From Pirellulaceae bacterium (GTDB lineage: Bacteria > Planctomycetota > Planctomycetia > Pirellulales > Pirellulaceae): a stretch of DNA of 64,000 bases. The translations under genes were made by a program, and so were the position numbers. Numbering within the stretch: position 1 is the first letter of the stretch; each line of letters opens with the position of its first letter. Under the pieces are notes generated by a model. It was not told where the DNA came from. It saw only the letters and a list, made by a program, of their open reading frames with translations, and did not search any database. The stretch is taken from positions 186,001-250,000 of the forward strand of contig JAGYIQ010000007.1 in assembly GCA_018402565.1 (NCBI GenBank). Reading direction: 5' to 3'. Below, in pieces: positions 34,004 to 41,872 of this stretch.

Positions 34004-34813
34004 GTGAATCGATCTGCCCCGAATCGATCTGCCCCGTTAGGAAACTCCTCGACCCGAAATACGGTCCCGAAGAAATGGGTCGTGATCTTGTTGGTCCTGG
34101 CCTTGGTCTACACGCTGTTGCAACCGCTGGCCAATCGACAATTTGGTTGGCAATTGCCGTCACTGCAGGGTCTGTTGACGGCCGACCGAGCGCCCGCACC
34201 AAAAGATGGCAACGATCCAGCCGAAAATGATCGGTCTGCTGATACACCAGCAAATCAAGCGGAGCTAAACCAACCGGGCCAAGCCCCGAACACCACCTCG
34301 GAAGACGGCCGCACTGTCCGACCAAACGAGGGCCGCGTCGCAAAAGAGGACTCCAACCCATCTGTCGCCGAAAACTCTGACAATGCCAAAGGCCGCGCCA
34401 GCGACTCCGACGAATCCGCACTGTTGCACGGGATGCTGCGATCCGAGGCGCGTGAGGTCTACGTTTCACCGGCCGGTCTGCGTTACACTCGCGGCAGCGT
34501 CGAAGGCCACCGTTTGAAACACTTGGAACGGCACTTGAGCGATCAACCCGAACGCTCGGGCCGTCATGGAGTGTTCAATGGGGACATGCCCCAAGTGCTG
34601 CGGTGGATCGATGATGGCTACCAACGAGCGCGACAAAGCGAACCGGGTACCCGCCAACGGCAAGAGCAAGGACGCACCGTGTATGAAGCCGATTTCCCAC
34701 AACCCATCGGTTTTGTCGGCGGTCGTGAAGGCAACCGACGCGGTCGACCCGCAACCAAACAGCTACGGGTCGTCACCGAGGAAGACCGTGTGATCACGGC
34801 ATTTCCGTACTAG
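34004..34813 (+). CDS. Membrane-tethered protein with a possible BECR-type (barnase/EndoU-like) C-terminal domain
   Basis: A 269-residue protein starting at GTG 34004. It has one N-terminal transmembrane helix (WVVILLVLALVYTLLQPL, about 25-42), an acidic polar linker and a C-terminal domain of about 120 residues. That domain has GHRLKHLERHLSD, a conserved FxGDMPQVLRWIDDGY helix, a Lys/Arg-rich strand and the terminal TEEDRVITAFPY. The His-x3-His helix and the terminal 'ITAFP' strand resemble BECR-fold RNase and toxin domains; this is an inference from pattern only. The TAG stop codon is part of the CTAG end of an inserted palindromic element, so the native C-terminus may have been changed. 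Confidence 0.55.
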   Translation: MNRSAPNRSAPLGNSSTRNTVPKKWVVILLVLALVYTLLQPLANRQFGWQLPSLQGLLTADRAPAPKDGNDPAENDRSADTPANQAELNQPGQAPNTTSEDGRTVRPNEGRVAKEDSNPSVAENSDNAKGRASDSDESALLHGMLRSEAREVYVSPAGLRYTRGSVEGHRLKHLERHLSDQPERSGRHGVFNGDMPQVLRWIDDGYQRARQSEPGTRQRQEQGRTVYEADFPQPIGFVGGREGNRRGRPATKQLRVVTEEDRVITAFPY

Positions 34814-34954
34814 TGCTTTGTCACAGCCAGAACTTGGGGTGTGGCAAAGGGGTCAGGCGTCAATTGTGCGCAGCACCCGCAGGGCCGTTCCGGCAATTGA
34901 CGCCTGACCCCTTTGCCACACCGATCCCAAAATTAAATTGTGACAAAGCACTAG
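34810..34954. mobile_element. CTAG-bounded palindromic element, copy 3 (145 bp)
   Basis: A full copy with CTAGTGCTTTGTCAC ends and the inner GGGGTCAGGCGTCAATTG inverted repeat. The left CTAG overlaps the stop codon of the upstream gene. The right CTAG is shared with an adjacent 50-bp short form, as if CTAG were the insertion target or a duplicated site. Confidence 0.8.
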
Positions 34955-35000
34955 TGCTTTGTCACACCGATCCCAAAGTTAAACGGTGACAAAGCACTAG
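34951..35000. mobile_element. Short (50-bp) form of the CTAG palindromic element
   Basis: CTAGTGCTTTGTCAC is followed by CGATCCCAAAGTTAAAC and the inverted end GTGACAAAGCACTAG. It equals the two ends of the full element with the inner inverted repeat deleted, and it is directly joined to copy 3 through a shared CTAG. Confidence 0.75.
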
Positions 35001-35062
35001 CCCGCGGCCCGTTAGCCCGACTTGCTCCACGACAGCCTACGGGTTGTGAACGGTTACGGATC

Positions 35063-38000
35063 TCATTCCTGGTAGTCGGTCAGCAAGCGAGCCGCAAAGA
35101 ACTCGAACATCCGCTGTGTCACGTACGGTTGGTACGAGCCGAACCCATGGCGAGTGCCTGGCAAGTACAACATGTCGAACTTCTTGTTGGCCTTGATCAG
35201 GGCATCGACCAACCGCAAGGTATTGGCCGGATGGACATTGTTGTCCAGCTCGCCGTGTACCAAGAACAGGTGATGCTTGAGATTGGCAGCCAACTCGGCG
35301 TTCGTGGGCACCGCGATCTCGAACCGAGTCTTTTGCTCGGTCTTTGACTTCTCGTCCTGCTGCTTCTCGTCCTGTTGCTTGTCGTCCTGTTGCTTGTCGT
35401 CCTGTTGCTTCTCGTCCTGCAGTTCGCGATTTTGCTGCTCTTGTCGCTGTCGTTGTCGACTGCGTCCGCCCCGCTGCCCGCCCCGTGTGTCGCGTTGTTG
35501 GCCGTCTTGCCGCTCTCCGGTCTGCTGCTGTTGCTGCTGCTGGCGTTCTTGCTCCTGGACTTCCTCTTGCAACCACAGCGGCATCGGTTCGTGGTCTCCC
35601 CACAGTCGTTGTTCGAATTGCCAGGGGTCCTCGTCCAAGGTCATTTCGTAGTCGTAGAAGAAGTCTTCCGGGTCGACTTGCAGTACAGCTTGCAGATCGG
35701 ATGGCGCCGAACGTTGTTGGCCGCGGCTACCGGAGCCTCCCCGCGTGTTGTTGGCCGCTTGCTCGACCGGGACTTCTTTCAGCCCATGCCAGCGTTCCGA
35801 CCAAGAGTTATTGTAGATGTTGTTATCGTGATTCCCCGCCGTGGAGAATCCGGCTTTGAAGAAGTCATTGTAAGGCGGCGACATCAGCGCGGCGGCGGTC
35901 ATGAACCCGCCTCCCGAGTGCCCATACATGCCGACTCGTTCTACGTCGATAAAGGGGAACCGCTGCGCGAGTTGCTCGATGGCCGACTTTTTGTCTGCCA
36001 ACGCGTAGTCTCGTAGGTTGAAGTAACCGTAAGAGGCATAGGCCTTGGACCGACCGGGGGTTCCACCGCGATGACCGACCTGGATCACGATGAAGCCGAT
36101 CTGGGCCAACTGCTGTTCGCCGGCCGTGGCCGTGAACGTGTGCCGTGTGCCTTCTTGCTGGGGGCCCGGGTAGACGTAAGTGATGATTGGGTACTTCTTG
36201 TTGGGATCGAAGTTGAACGGCTTGTACATGTTGCCGAACAGGTCGGTCACGCCATCGGCGGCCTTGACGACAAAGGTCTCGGGCATCTTCCAACCCACCT
36301 GCTGCAACCGCGACAAGTCGCACTCCTCCAATGCCATGATCTCGACGCCATCGCTGTTGCGAACGACCGAACGAGGCGCCATGTCGACTCGCGAGTGATT
36401 GTCGATCACGTACCGCTTCGTGGGGGACAGGCTGGAACTGTGGTCCGCATTACCTGGATCCAATAGCTTCAGGTTCTGGCCGTCCAAGCGGACCGAGTAC
36501 AGGTGTCGATTGTTGAGGTTTTCGCCGGGCTCACGACCCATTGCCGTGAAGTACAACGTGCGATTCTCCTCGTCCAAATCCACGATTCGATCCGCGAAGA
36601 AAGTCCCCGCAGTGATGGCGTTCTTCAGGTTGCCTTCGATGTCGTACAAGTAGAAGTGTCCCCAACCACTTCGTTCCGACCACCAGATCATCTCTTGGTT
36701 GTTCTCCAGGAAGCGAATCGCCTTGGGGGCAATCGTGGCTTTTTCAAACCCTTCCTCAAACAGGCCTTTGACCTCGCCGTTGGCCAACTCGACCGATACG
36801 TACTGCACATTGCGGAGCACACGATCCCGCCGCAGAAATCGGAGCTGCTCCTGCGACTCAGTAAACCGCACATCGCTGTAAAACTCATCTTTCCAACGCT
36901 TCTCGACGGGAGTCAGCTGGGGATGGCCGGCGCGGTACCAATGCAACTCCGAGCGGCGAACGTTCTCTTCGCCTGGCATCGGATAGCCATAGGTCTCCAA
37001 GGTGGGACGTGGCGAGGACAATGAGTTGATCACCCACAATTCCTTGACGCCGCGGGTGTCGCTCCGCGTGATGTAGAACGATCGCGAGTCCTTGGACCAA
37101 GTCACGTTTGGACGCGTCAGGGTGTCCTCTTTGATTTCGGTTGATGCGCCTCGTCTGGCAGTCCGACCAGCAAAGCTGTAGTCTGCCTCGCCATCGGTGG
37201 TAATTTGAATAGCCAGCTCATCCCATTTGGGATCAAACTTCTCAGGCTCCTCAGCCGCTTCTTCCTGTTTCTGTTCGTCTTGTTTCTGCTCGTCTTGCTT
37301 CTGTTCGTCTTGCTTCTGTTCGTCTTGCTTCTGCTCGTCTTGCTTCTGCTCGTCTTGCTTCTGCTCGTCTTGCTTCTGCTCGTCTTGCTTCTGCTCGTCT
37401 TGCTTCTGCTCGTCTTGCTTCTGCTCGTCTTGCTTCTGCTCGTCTTGCTTCTGCTCGTCTTGCTTCTGCTCGTCTTGCTTCTGCTCGTCTTGCTTCTGCT
37501 CGTCTTGCTTCTGCTCGTCTTGCTTCTGCTCGTCTTGCTTCTGCTCGTCTTGCTTCTGCTCGTCTTGCTTCTGTTCGTCTTGCTTCTGTTCGTCCTGCTT
37601 CTGCTCGTCTTGCTTCTGCTCGTCTTGCACAGGAAGTTTGGTGGCGGTCAGCAACTCGATTAAGGAGGCAGATACGGCACCTGTCGCTGCAGGAGAACCG
37701 TCGCCTTGTTTGTCGGTTTGGCCTTCAGTCAACGGAGCGGATGGCTTCTCGGCCGGCGTTTCCTCTGCTGGAGCGTCAGGGATCTGCACAAAGTACAGGT
37801 TGTGTCCCTTGGCAAACACGTAAGATTTGCGATCCGGCGCGAAATTGCGATGGGCTTCATTGGCCGGCGACTCGCCGTTGCTTTCTGCGGATTGGCTCTC
37901 GCGCCCCGTATTCCTCCGTTGCTCTTGCTGTTGTTCTTGCTGTTGTCGTCCCCCTCGACCTGCAGTTGTCGCGTTCGCTTGGGCCGGGGCGGGGCCGAGT

Positions 38001-38548
38001 TCCTTGAGGGTTTCGGACTTGAGCGAGTACTCGTATTGGGTCCGCTCGATGACAAACTTGAGCGTGTCTTCTGCGCCGTTGACCTCCAAGCGAGTCAAGT
38101 TCAGCTGGCCGGGCTCGACGGGTTGTCGGGTGAGTTGAGATAGCTGGGCCGCCAATTTGACGGGATCGAACAAGGGCAGCCGCGTGCCTTTTTCCGGATG
38201 GACTCGCCAATACCTGGTGCCCTCTGAAGTTTTATATGAGTACCAGAACTCGTCGGTCTTATCGATCCAATTCGGCGTGACCGAGGTGCTGTAAACGAAT
38301 TGACGTAGGTAGGCCGAGCTGTACTGTTCGGCTTGACGGAAGTTGGGGGTGACGACGCGCGGCAGATCGGTCGAGGGCTCTTGAGCGACGGCAGCAGTGG
38401 CCAGGGTGGCGAAAAAGGGGGCTGAGCCGAGGAGCAGGGACAGTGCGAGCCACTTGCGGGCTGAGCCGCCAATCGGTCCGGAGTTATGCTGAGAGGCAGC
38501 GGCAGCGGCGGCGGGGTGGCTTGGCCATGGGTGTCGGATTGCCAGCAT
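35063..38548 (-). CDS. Secreted DPP-IV-like S9 prolyl peptidase with long charged repeats
   Basis: An 1161-residue peptidase of family S9. After a signal segment (LALSLLLGSAPFFATLATAAVAQ) comes the DPP-IV beta-propeller, interrupted by a long QDEQK repeat array (about residues 308-430), and then the alpha/beta-hydrolase domain. The nucleophile is Ser878 in MYGHSGGGF; the acidic residue lies in GELDNNVHPANT and the His in TRHGFGSY. Normal S9B enzymes are 700-800 residues; the excess is made of charged repeats, including a second QQDDK/QQDEK tract and a Gln-rich segment inside the catalytic domain. It probably removes Xaa-Pro dipeptides outside the cytoplasm. Confidence 0.9.
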   Translation of the reverse strand: MLAIRHPWPSHPAAAAAASQHNSGPIGGSARKWLALSLLLGSAPFFATLATAAVAQEPSTDLPRVVTPNFRQAEQYSSAYLRQFVYSTSVTPNWIDKTDEFWYSYKTSEGTRYWRVHPEKGTRLPLFDPVKLAAQLSQLTRQPVEPGQLNLTRLEVNGAEDTLKFVIERTQYEYSLKSETLKELGPAPAQANATTAGRGGRQQQEQQQEQRRNTGRESQSAESNGESPANEAHRNFAPDRKSYVFAKGHNLYFVQIPDAPAEETPAEKPSAPLTEGQTDKQGDGSPAATGAVSASLIELLTATKLPVQDEQKQDEQKQDEQKQDEQKQDEQKQDEQKQDEQKQDEQKQDEQKQDEQKQDEQKQDEQKQDEQKQDEQKQDEQKQDEQKQDEQKQDEQKQDEQKQDEQKQDEQKQDEQKQDEQKQDEQKQEEAAEEPEKFDPKWDELAIQITTDGEADYSFAGRTARRGASTEIKEDTLTRPNVTWSKDSRSFYITRSDTRGVKELWVINSLSSPRPTLETYGYPMPGEENVRRSELHWYRAGHPQLTPVEKRWKDEFYSDVRFTESQEQLRFLRRDRVLRNVQYVSVELANGEVKGLFEEGFEKATIAPKAIRFLENNQEMIWWSERSGWGHFYLYDIEGNLKNAITAGTFFADRIVDLDEENRTLYFTAMGREPGENLNNRHLYSVRLDGQNLKLLDPGNADHSSSLSPTKRYVIDNHSRVDMAPRSVVRNSDGVEIMALEECDLSRLQQVGWKMPETFVVKAADGVTDLFGNMYKPFNFDPNKKYPIITYVYPGPQQEGTRHTFTATAGEQQLAQIGFIVIQVGHRGGTPGRSKAYASYGYFNLRDYALADKKSAIEQLAQRFPFIDVERVGMYGHSGGGFMTAAALMSPPYNDFFKAGFSTAGNHDNNIYNNSWSERWHGLKEVPVEQAANNTRGGSGSRGQQRSAPSDLQAVLQVDPEDFFYDYEMTLDEDPWQFEQRLWGDHEPMPLWLQEEVQEQERQQQQQQQTGERQDGQQRDTRGGQRGGRSRQRQRQEQQNRELQDEKQQDDKQQDDKQQDEKQQDEKSKTEQKTRFEIAVPTNAELAANLKHHLFLVHGELDNNVHPANTLRLVDALIKANKKFDMLYLPGTRHGFGSYQPYVTQRMFEFFAARLLTDYQE
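35345..35420 (-). repeat. Second 15-bp repeat tract in the same peptidase gene
   Basis: Five imperfect units of CTTGTCGTCCTGTTG/CTTCTCGTCCTGTTG encode QQDDK/QQDEK between the catalytic Ser and the catalytic Asp/His regions. It is related in composition to the longer array, but the codons differ. Confidence 0.75.
37264..37628 (-). repeat. 15-bp minisatellite encoding (QDEQK)n
   Basis: About 24 nearly identical copies of the unit TTCTGCTCGTCTTGC (plus-strand sense) encode Gln-Asp-Glu-Gln-Lys repeats in the peptidase. Most units are identical, with a few CTGTT and TTTCT variants near the ends, so the array has expanded recently. The unit is in frame. Confidence 0.95.
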
Positions 38549-38967
38549 GAGTGTGGGGTCCTCGAATCGGTTGGGTTGGTGCGGAAGGGGACGGCGCGCC
38601 GATCGTTTGGTCTCGCCGCGATCGGCCCATGATCGGCCCGCTGCGAATCAGCGTACCCCATTATAGTTGCTTGATTCGGCTGCTGGCGACCTTTTTGCGG
38701 GCCGTCTGACCTGCGGGGTTCGGGCCTGGAACCACCAGGTGGTGCCAAAAGTTTCGCAGTTTTTTGCCCATGCGTCGAAAAAACCGGCGTTCAGCGGCGG
38801 GCGGACCGAACCGTGGGCCGCCCCCCGGCTTCTCAGGTGGGCGACAGGAGCGACAATGGCGACGGTGGCCGGGGGCAACCGTCCGCCTCGCGATTGGTTC
38901 GATCGGACGTGCCCGCCGCGCTGGCTGAAATTGACTTCCCTTGGTTGCAGAAACGATAGTTATTCCC
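38549..38967. promoter_or_regulatory. Divergent gap between the S9 peptidase gene and gltX
   Basis: 419 bases separate the two divergent starts. GC is high and no confident promoter elements or RNA structures were recognised; short frames here show no family resemblance. Confidence 0.35.
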
Positions 38968-40578
38968 ATGGCCGTTCGAACACGTTTTGCCCCCAGCCCT
39001 ACCGGTTATCTGCACATCGGTGGCGTCCGTACCGCCCTGTTCAACTGGCTGTTCGCGCGGCAGCACGGCGGGCAATTTCTGCTGCGGGTCGACGACACGG
39101 ACCAACAGCGCAATCTGCAAGAGGCCTTGGACCCGATCTTGGCCGGGTTCCGTTGGCTGGGGTTGAACTGGGACGAGGGTCCAGAAGTCGGTGGACCGTT
39201 CGCCCCCTATTTCCAGAGCCAACGGGGAGACCGTTACCAGCGAGCCGTCGATCGACTGCTGGCCGCCGGCCTGGCTTATCGCGATTATGCGACCACGGAA
39301 GAGGTCCAGGCGGAGCGGGCCGCGGCCGAGGCCGCCAAACAAGATTTCCGCTACAGCCGCCGCTGGATGGCGACCTCGCCCGAGCAGGAAGCGCAGTGGC
39401 GAGCGGAGGGAAGACAAGCCGTGGTGCGACTCAAGATGCCGACCGAGGGGTGCTGCGAATTCGATGATTTGATCCGTGGCCCTCAGTCGTTCCAATGGGC
39501 GCAGGAGCAGGACCACGTGATCCAACGGGCCGACGGGACTTGCCTCTACCACTTGGCCTCGGTGGTGGACGATGTCGAATTCCAAATCACTCACGTGATC
39601 CGGGCCATCGAGCATCTGCCCAACACCCCGCGACAGATCTTTATCTTTCAGGGCTTGTTGGACGACCCAGCCGCCCTGCCCAAGTTCGCTCACATACCGT
39701 TTGTGGCCGAGCCGGGCAGCAAGAGTAAGCTGAGCAAACGCAAGATCGACAACTATGTCAAACGCCCAGAATTCAAGGCCATGGTGGAGCACGGCCAACG
39801 GATCGCTCAGCAATTGGGCCTGAACACAACCCTGGATGCCTTCAACCCGGTGTTGATCGACTTCTACGCGCAGTTGGGCTACCTGCCGTCGGCTGTTTTG
39901 AACTATCTGCTGTTGCTGGGTTGGTCCTTGGACGACAAGACCGAGGACTTCACCGTGCCGGAGATGATTCAAGCCTTTAGCTTGGAACGGGTGGTCAAGT
40001 CGCCCGCCAGTTTTGATCCCGAAAAATTATCGGCCTTTCAGGCTCGCCATTTCCAGCGTTTGTCCGATGCCGAGCGAACCGAGCGAGTGTTTCCATTCTT
40101 GGTACAAGCCGGTTGGGTGCCCTCCGCAAGCTGGAGCGAATTACAGGCCGACCTACAGACCAAAGTGTCAGGCGTGGTGCGGCATGCCGCCGATCGACTC
40201 AAGGTGGCAGGCGACATCTTGCAGTTCGATGACTTCTTTGTCACTGCCCAGCAGTTGGTCTACGATGACAAGGCCTTCGCCAAGCGGTTGGTCAACGCCG
40301 AGCAGGCCGGACACTGGGTCGCCGAGTACCTGAAAGTCTTGACCGTACTCGACGACTTTACCGTTCCGGTCCTCAAGGCCGCCATGGACGAGTTCTGTCA
40401 GCGTTTTGAAATCAAGATCGGTGACATCATCCACGCGTTGCGAGTGGCTCTGACGGGTCGAGCCGTCGGGTTTGGCGTCTTCGAAAGTCTGGAGGTGCTG
40501 GGCAAGGCCGAATCCTTGGCTCGCTTGCGCCAGTCCATCGCCAGGATCCCATCGGTCCGGAATGCGCAATCGATCTGA
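38968..40578 (+). CDS. gltX: Glutamate--tRNA ligase
   Basis: A class I aminoacyl-tRNA synthetase of 536 residues charging tRNA-Glu. The HIGH-type motif is HIGG (16-19) in RFAPSPTGYLHIGG, the KMSKS-type motif is KLSKR (254-258), and LRVDDTD, YHLASVVDD and LNYLLLLGW are standard. The ATG at 38968 begins the canonical MAVRTRFAPSPTG. It is slightly longer than the usual 470-500 residues because of a longer C-terminal anticodon-binding part. Whether it also charges tRNA-Gln (the gatCAB route) cannot be told from this window. Confidence 0.97.
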   Translation: MAVRTRFAPSPTGYLHIGGVRTALFNWLFARQHGGQFLLRVDDTDQQRNLQEALDPILAGFRWLGLNWDEGPEVGGPFAPYFQSQRGDRYQRAVDRLLAAGLAYRDYATTEEVQAERAAAEAAKQDFRYSRRWMATSPEQEAQWRAEGRQAVVRLKMPTEGCCEFDDLIRGPQSFQWAQEQDHVIQRADGTCLYHLASVVDDVEFQITHVIRAIEHLPNTPRQIFIFQGLLDDPAALPKFAHIPFVAEPGSKSKLSKRKIDNYVKRPEFKAMVEHGQRIAQQLGLNTTLDAFNPVLIDFYAQLGYLPSAVLNYLLLLGWSLDDKTEDFTVPEMIQAFSLERVVKSPASFDPEKLSAFQARHFQRLSDAERTERVFPFLVQAGWVPSASWSELQADLQTKVSGVVRHAADRLKVAGDILQFDDFFVTAQQLVYDDKAFAKRLVNAEQAGHWVAEYLKVLTVLDDFTVPVLKAAMDEFCQRFEIKIGDIIHALRVALTGRAVGFGVFESLEVLGKAESLARLRQSIARIPSVRNAQSI

Positions 40579-40645
40579 GACCGCAATCGGCCCAACTGTG
40601 AGCGGTTGCGATTTCCAATTCCGTCGGTTAACTACGGACGCGTCC

Positions 40646-41569
40646 TTAGAACTGCCAACCCAGGCCGAAGTTGGAAAAGAAGTTGGGGGCGTGGTCGTTC
40701 AAGCCCCAGCCGACGCGGACACCGATTTCCATATTGGGCGTGATCAAGCGGTGGATACCCGGGCTGAAGAAGTGTTGCGTAGTGGCCTCTTCACGGCCAT
40801 CCGAGAACACGCTGAAGTACTCGACGTGGGCCTGCCACTGTTCATGCAACGGGACCTTAAGCACGGTCGAGGGAGTCCACACGTTGAAATGGTCATCCTC
40901 GCCGTCGTGGCTGGTCTGGAAGCGACAGGCCGAGTCCCACACCCAGCCATTGGCCAAGGTCCAGCCCCAGACGGGAGTGAGCGACAGGTTCGAAATATTG
41001 GACTCGCCGGAGGTTGGCGTCGTGCCCTGCACAATCAGTGCGGTCTGTGGCAAGCCGTGGCGCTGCTCGAGTAACGCGAATTTCGCTCCATACAACAGGC
41101 GTGACCCGGACTCTTCCTCGGCATGTGCGGGCGTTGCGTTACCGGACAGGATCGTGTTGACGCCGCCGACCTCGTAGTTCCACCCCAATCGCAACTCGAC
41201 ACGATCCGATAAGCCGTAGCGGAACAAGGCTTCCGGGAAACTGTGCGTGGCCGGGCCCTGTCGATTCTCGATGAACGTGTAGCTGCTCTCAAACACAGTT
41301 CGGCCGCGTGCGACCAGAGCTGTGGAGGGCGTGATCGAATCGCGATCGGTTTCAAATTCCTCTTCGCTCTCGCCGCCGCCTTCGCCGCCGCCTTCGCCGC
41401 CGCCTTCGCCCTCGCCTTTGCCCTCGCCGCCCTCGGTCGCGGATGCCGCACCCAACCGCTCGGTCATTGAGTTTTCTTGGGCTAGGCTCCCAGCAGAGCC
41501 CCACGCCCATCCCCAGAATAGGCAGCCCAACCATAGTCCCGAGATTGCCCGTTTTAAAGCGATGATCAT
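40646..41569 (-). CDS. Outer-membrane beta-barrel of the MetA-phenol-degradation/transporter type
   Basis: A 307-residue exported protein with a signal peptide (GLWLGCLFWGWAWGSAGSLAQ), a low-complexity Gly/Glu linker (GEGKGEGEGGGEGGGEGGGE) and a beta-rich barrel-like region with alternating hydrophobic residues and a C-terminal aromatic Phe (FGLGWQF). The strands SYTFIENRQG, VELRLGWNYEVGG and NMEIGVRVGWGLND resemble the 'putative MetA-pathway of phenol degradation' outer-membrane family. The ligand is unknown. The start ATG at 41569 is chosen for the signal peptide; an upstream GTG at 41587 is possible. Confidence 0.72.
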   Translation of the reverse strand: MIIALKRAISGLWLGCLFWGWAWGSAGSLAQENSMTERLGAASATEGGEGKGEGEGGGEGGGEGGGESEEEFETDRDSITPSTALVARGRTVFESSYTFIENRQGPATHSFPEALFRYGLSDRVELRLGWNYEVGGVNTILSGNATPAHAEEESGSRLLYGAKFALLEQRHGLPQTALIVQGTTPTSGESNISNLSLTPVWGWTLANGWVWDSACRFQTSHDGEDDHFNVWTPSTVLKVPLHEQWQAHVEYFSVFSDGREEATTQHFFSPGIHRLITPNMEIGVRVGWGLNDHAPNFFSNFGLGWQF

Positions 41570-41872
41570 CGGTGAAGACTCCCACAACCTTGGGTAATTT
41601 GCAGCGACAGAAGCGTCAGGTCGACCGGCTCGGATTCGAGACGCCAGGGCCGCACCCCTCGACCTGAACAGGAACAGCCGCTCCTGTGACGGCCTTACGA
41701 ACCAAGTGAATTCCGGCCAATGAGACGGCCTGTGAGCGGCGCTCCATTAGCTTGTCGGCTGAAAGCGGACTGAACTGTGAGCTGGCGTGCGAAAAAAGCA
41801 CTAAAGTGCAAGCAGTTTTACAATCACTAAAGATTGACTGGCGCGAATGCGGGAGCGTTTTAGCTTTTCAGG
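41570..41872. other. 303-base gap, no gene recognised
   Basis: This lies between the barrel gene start and the stop of the HlyD gene, both on the minus strand. It should contain the barrel gene promoter, but no clear elements were seen. Confidence 0.4.

Noticed and set aside
37205-37823. Leu/Val-rich and Cys/Ser-rich frames opposite the QDEQK repeats
   Set aside because: They are antisense products of the 15-bp minisatellite; the S9 peptidase on the minus strand has clear catalytic motifs on both sides.
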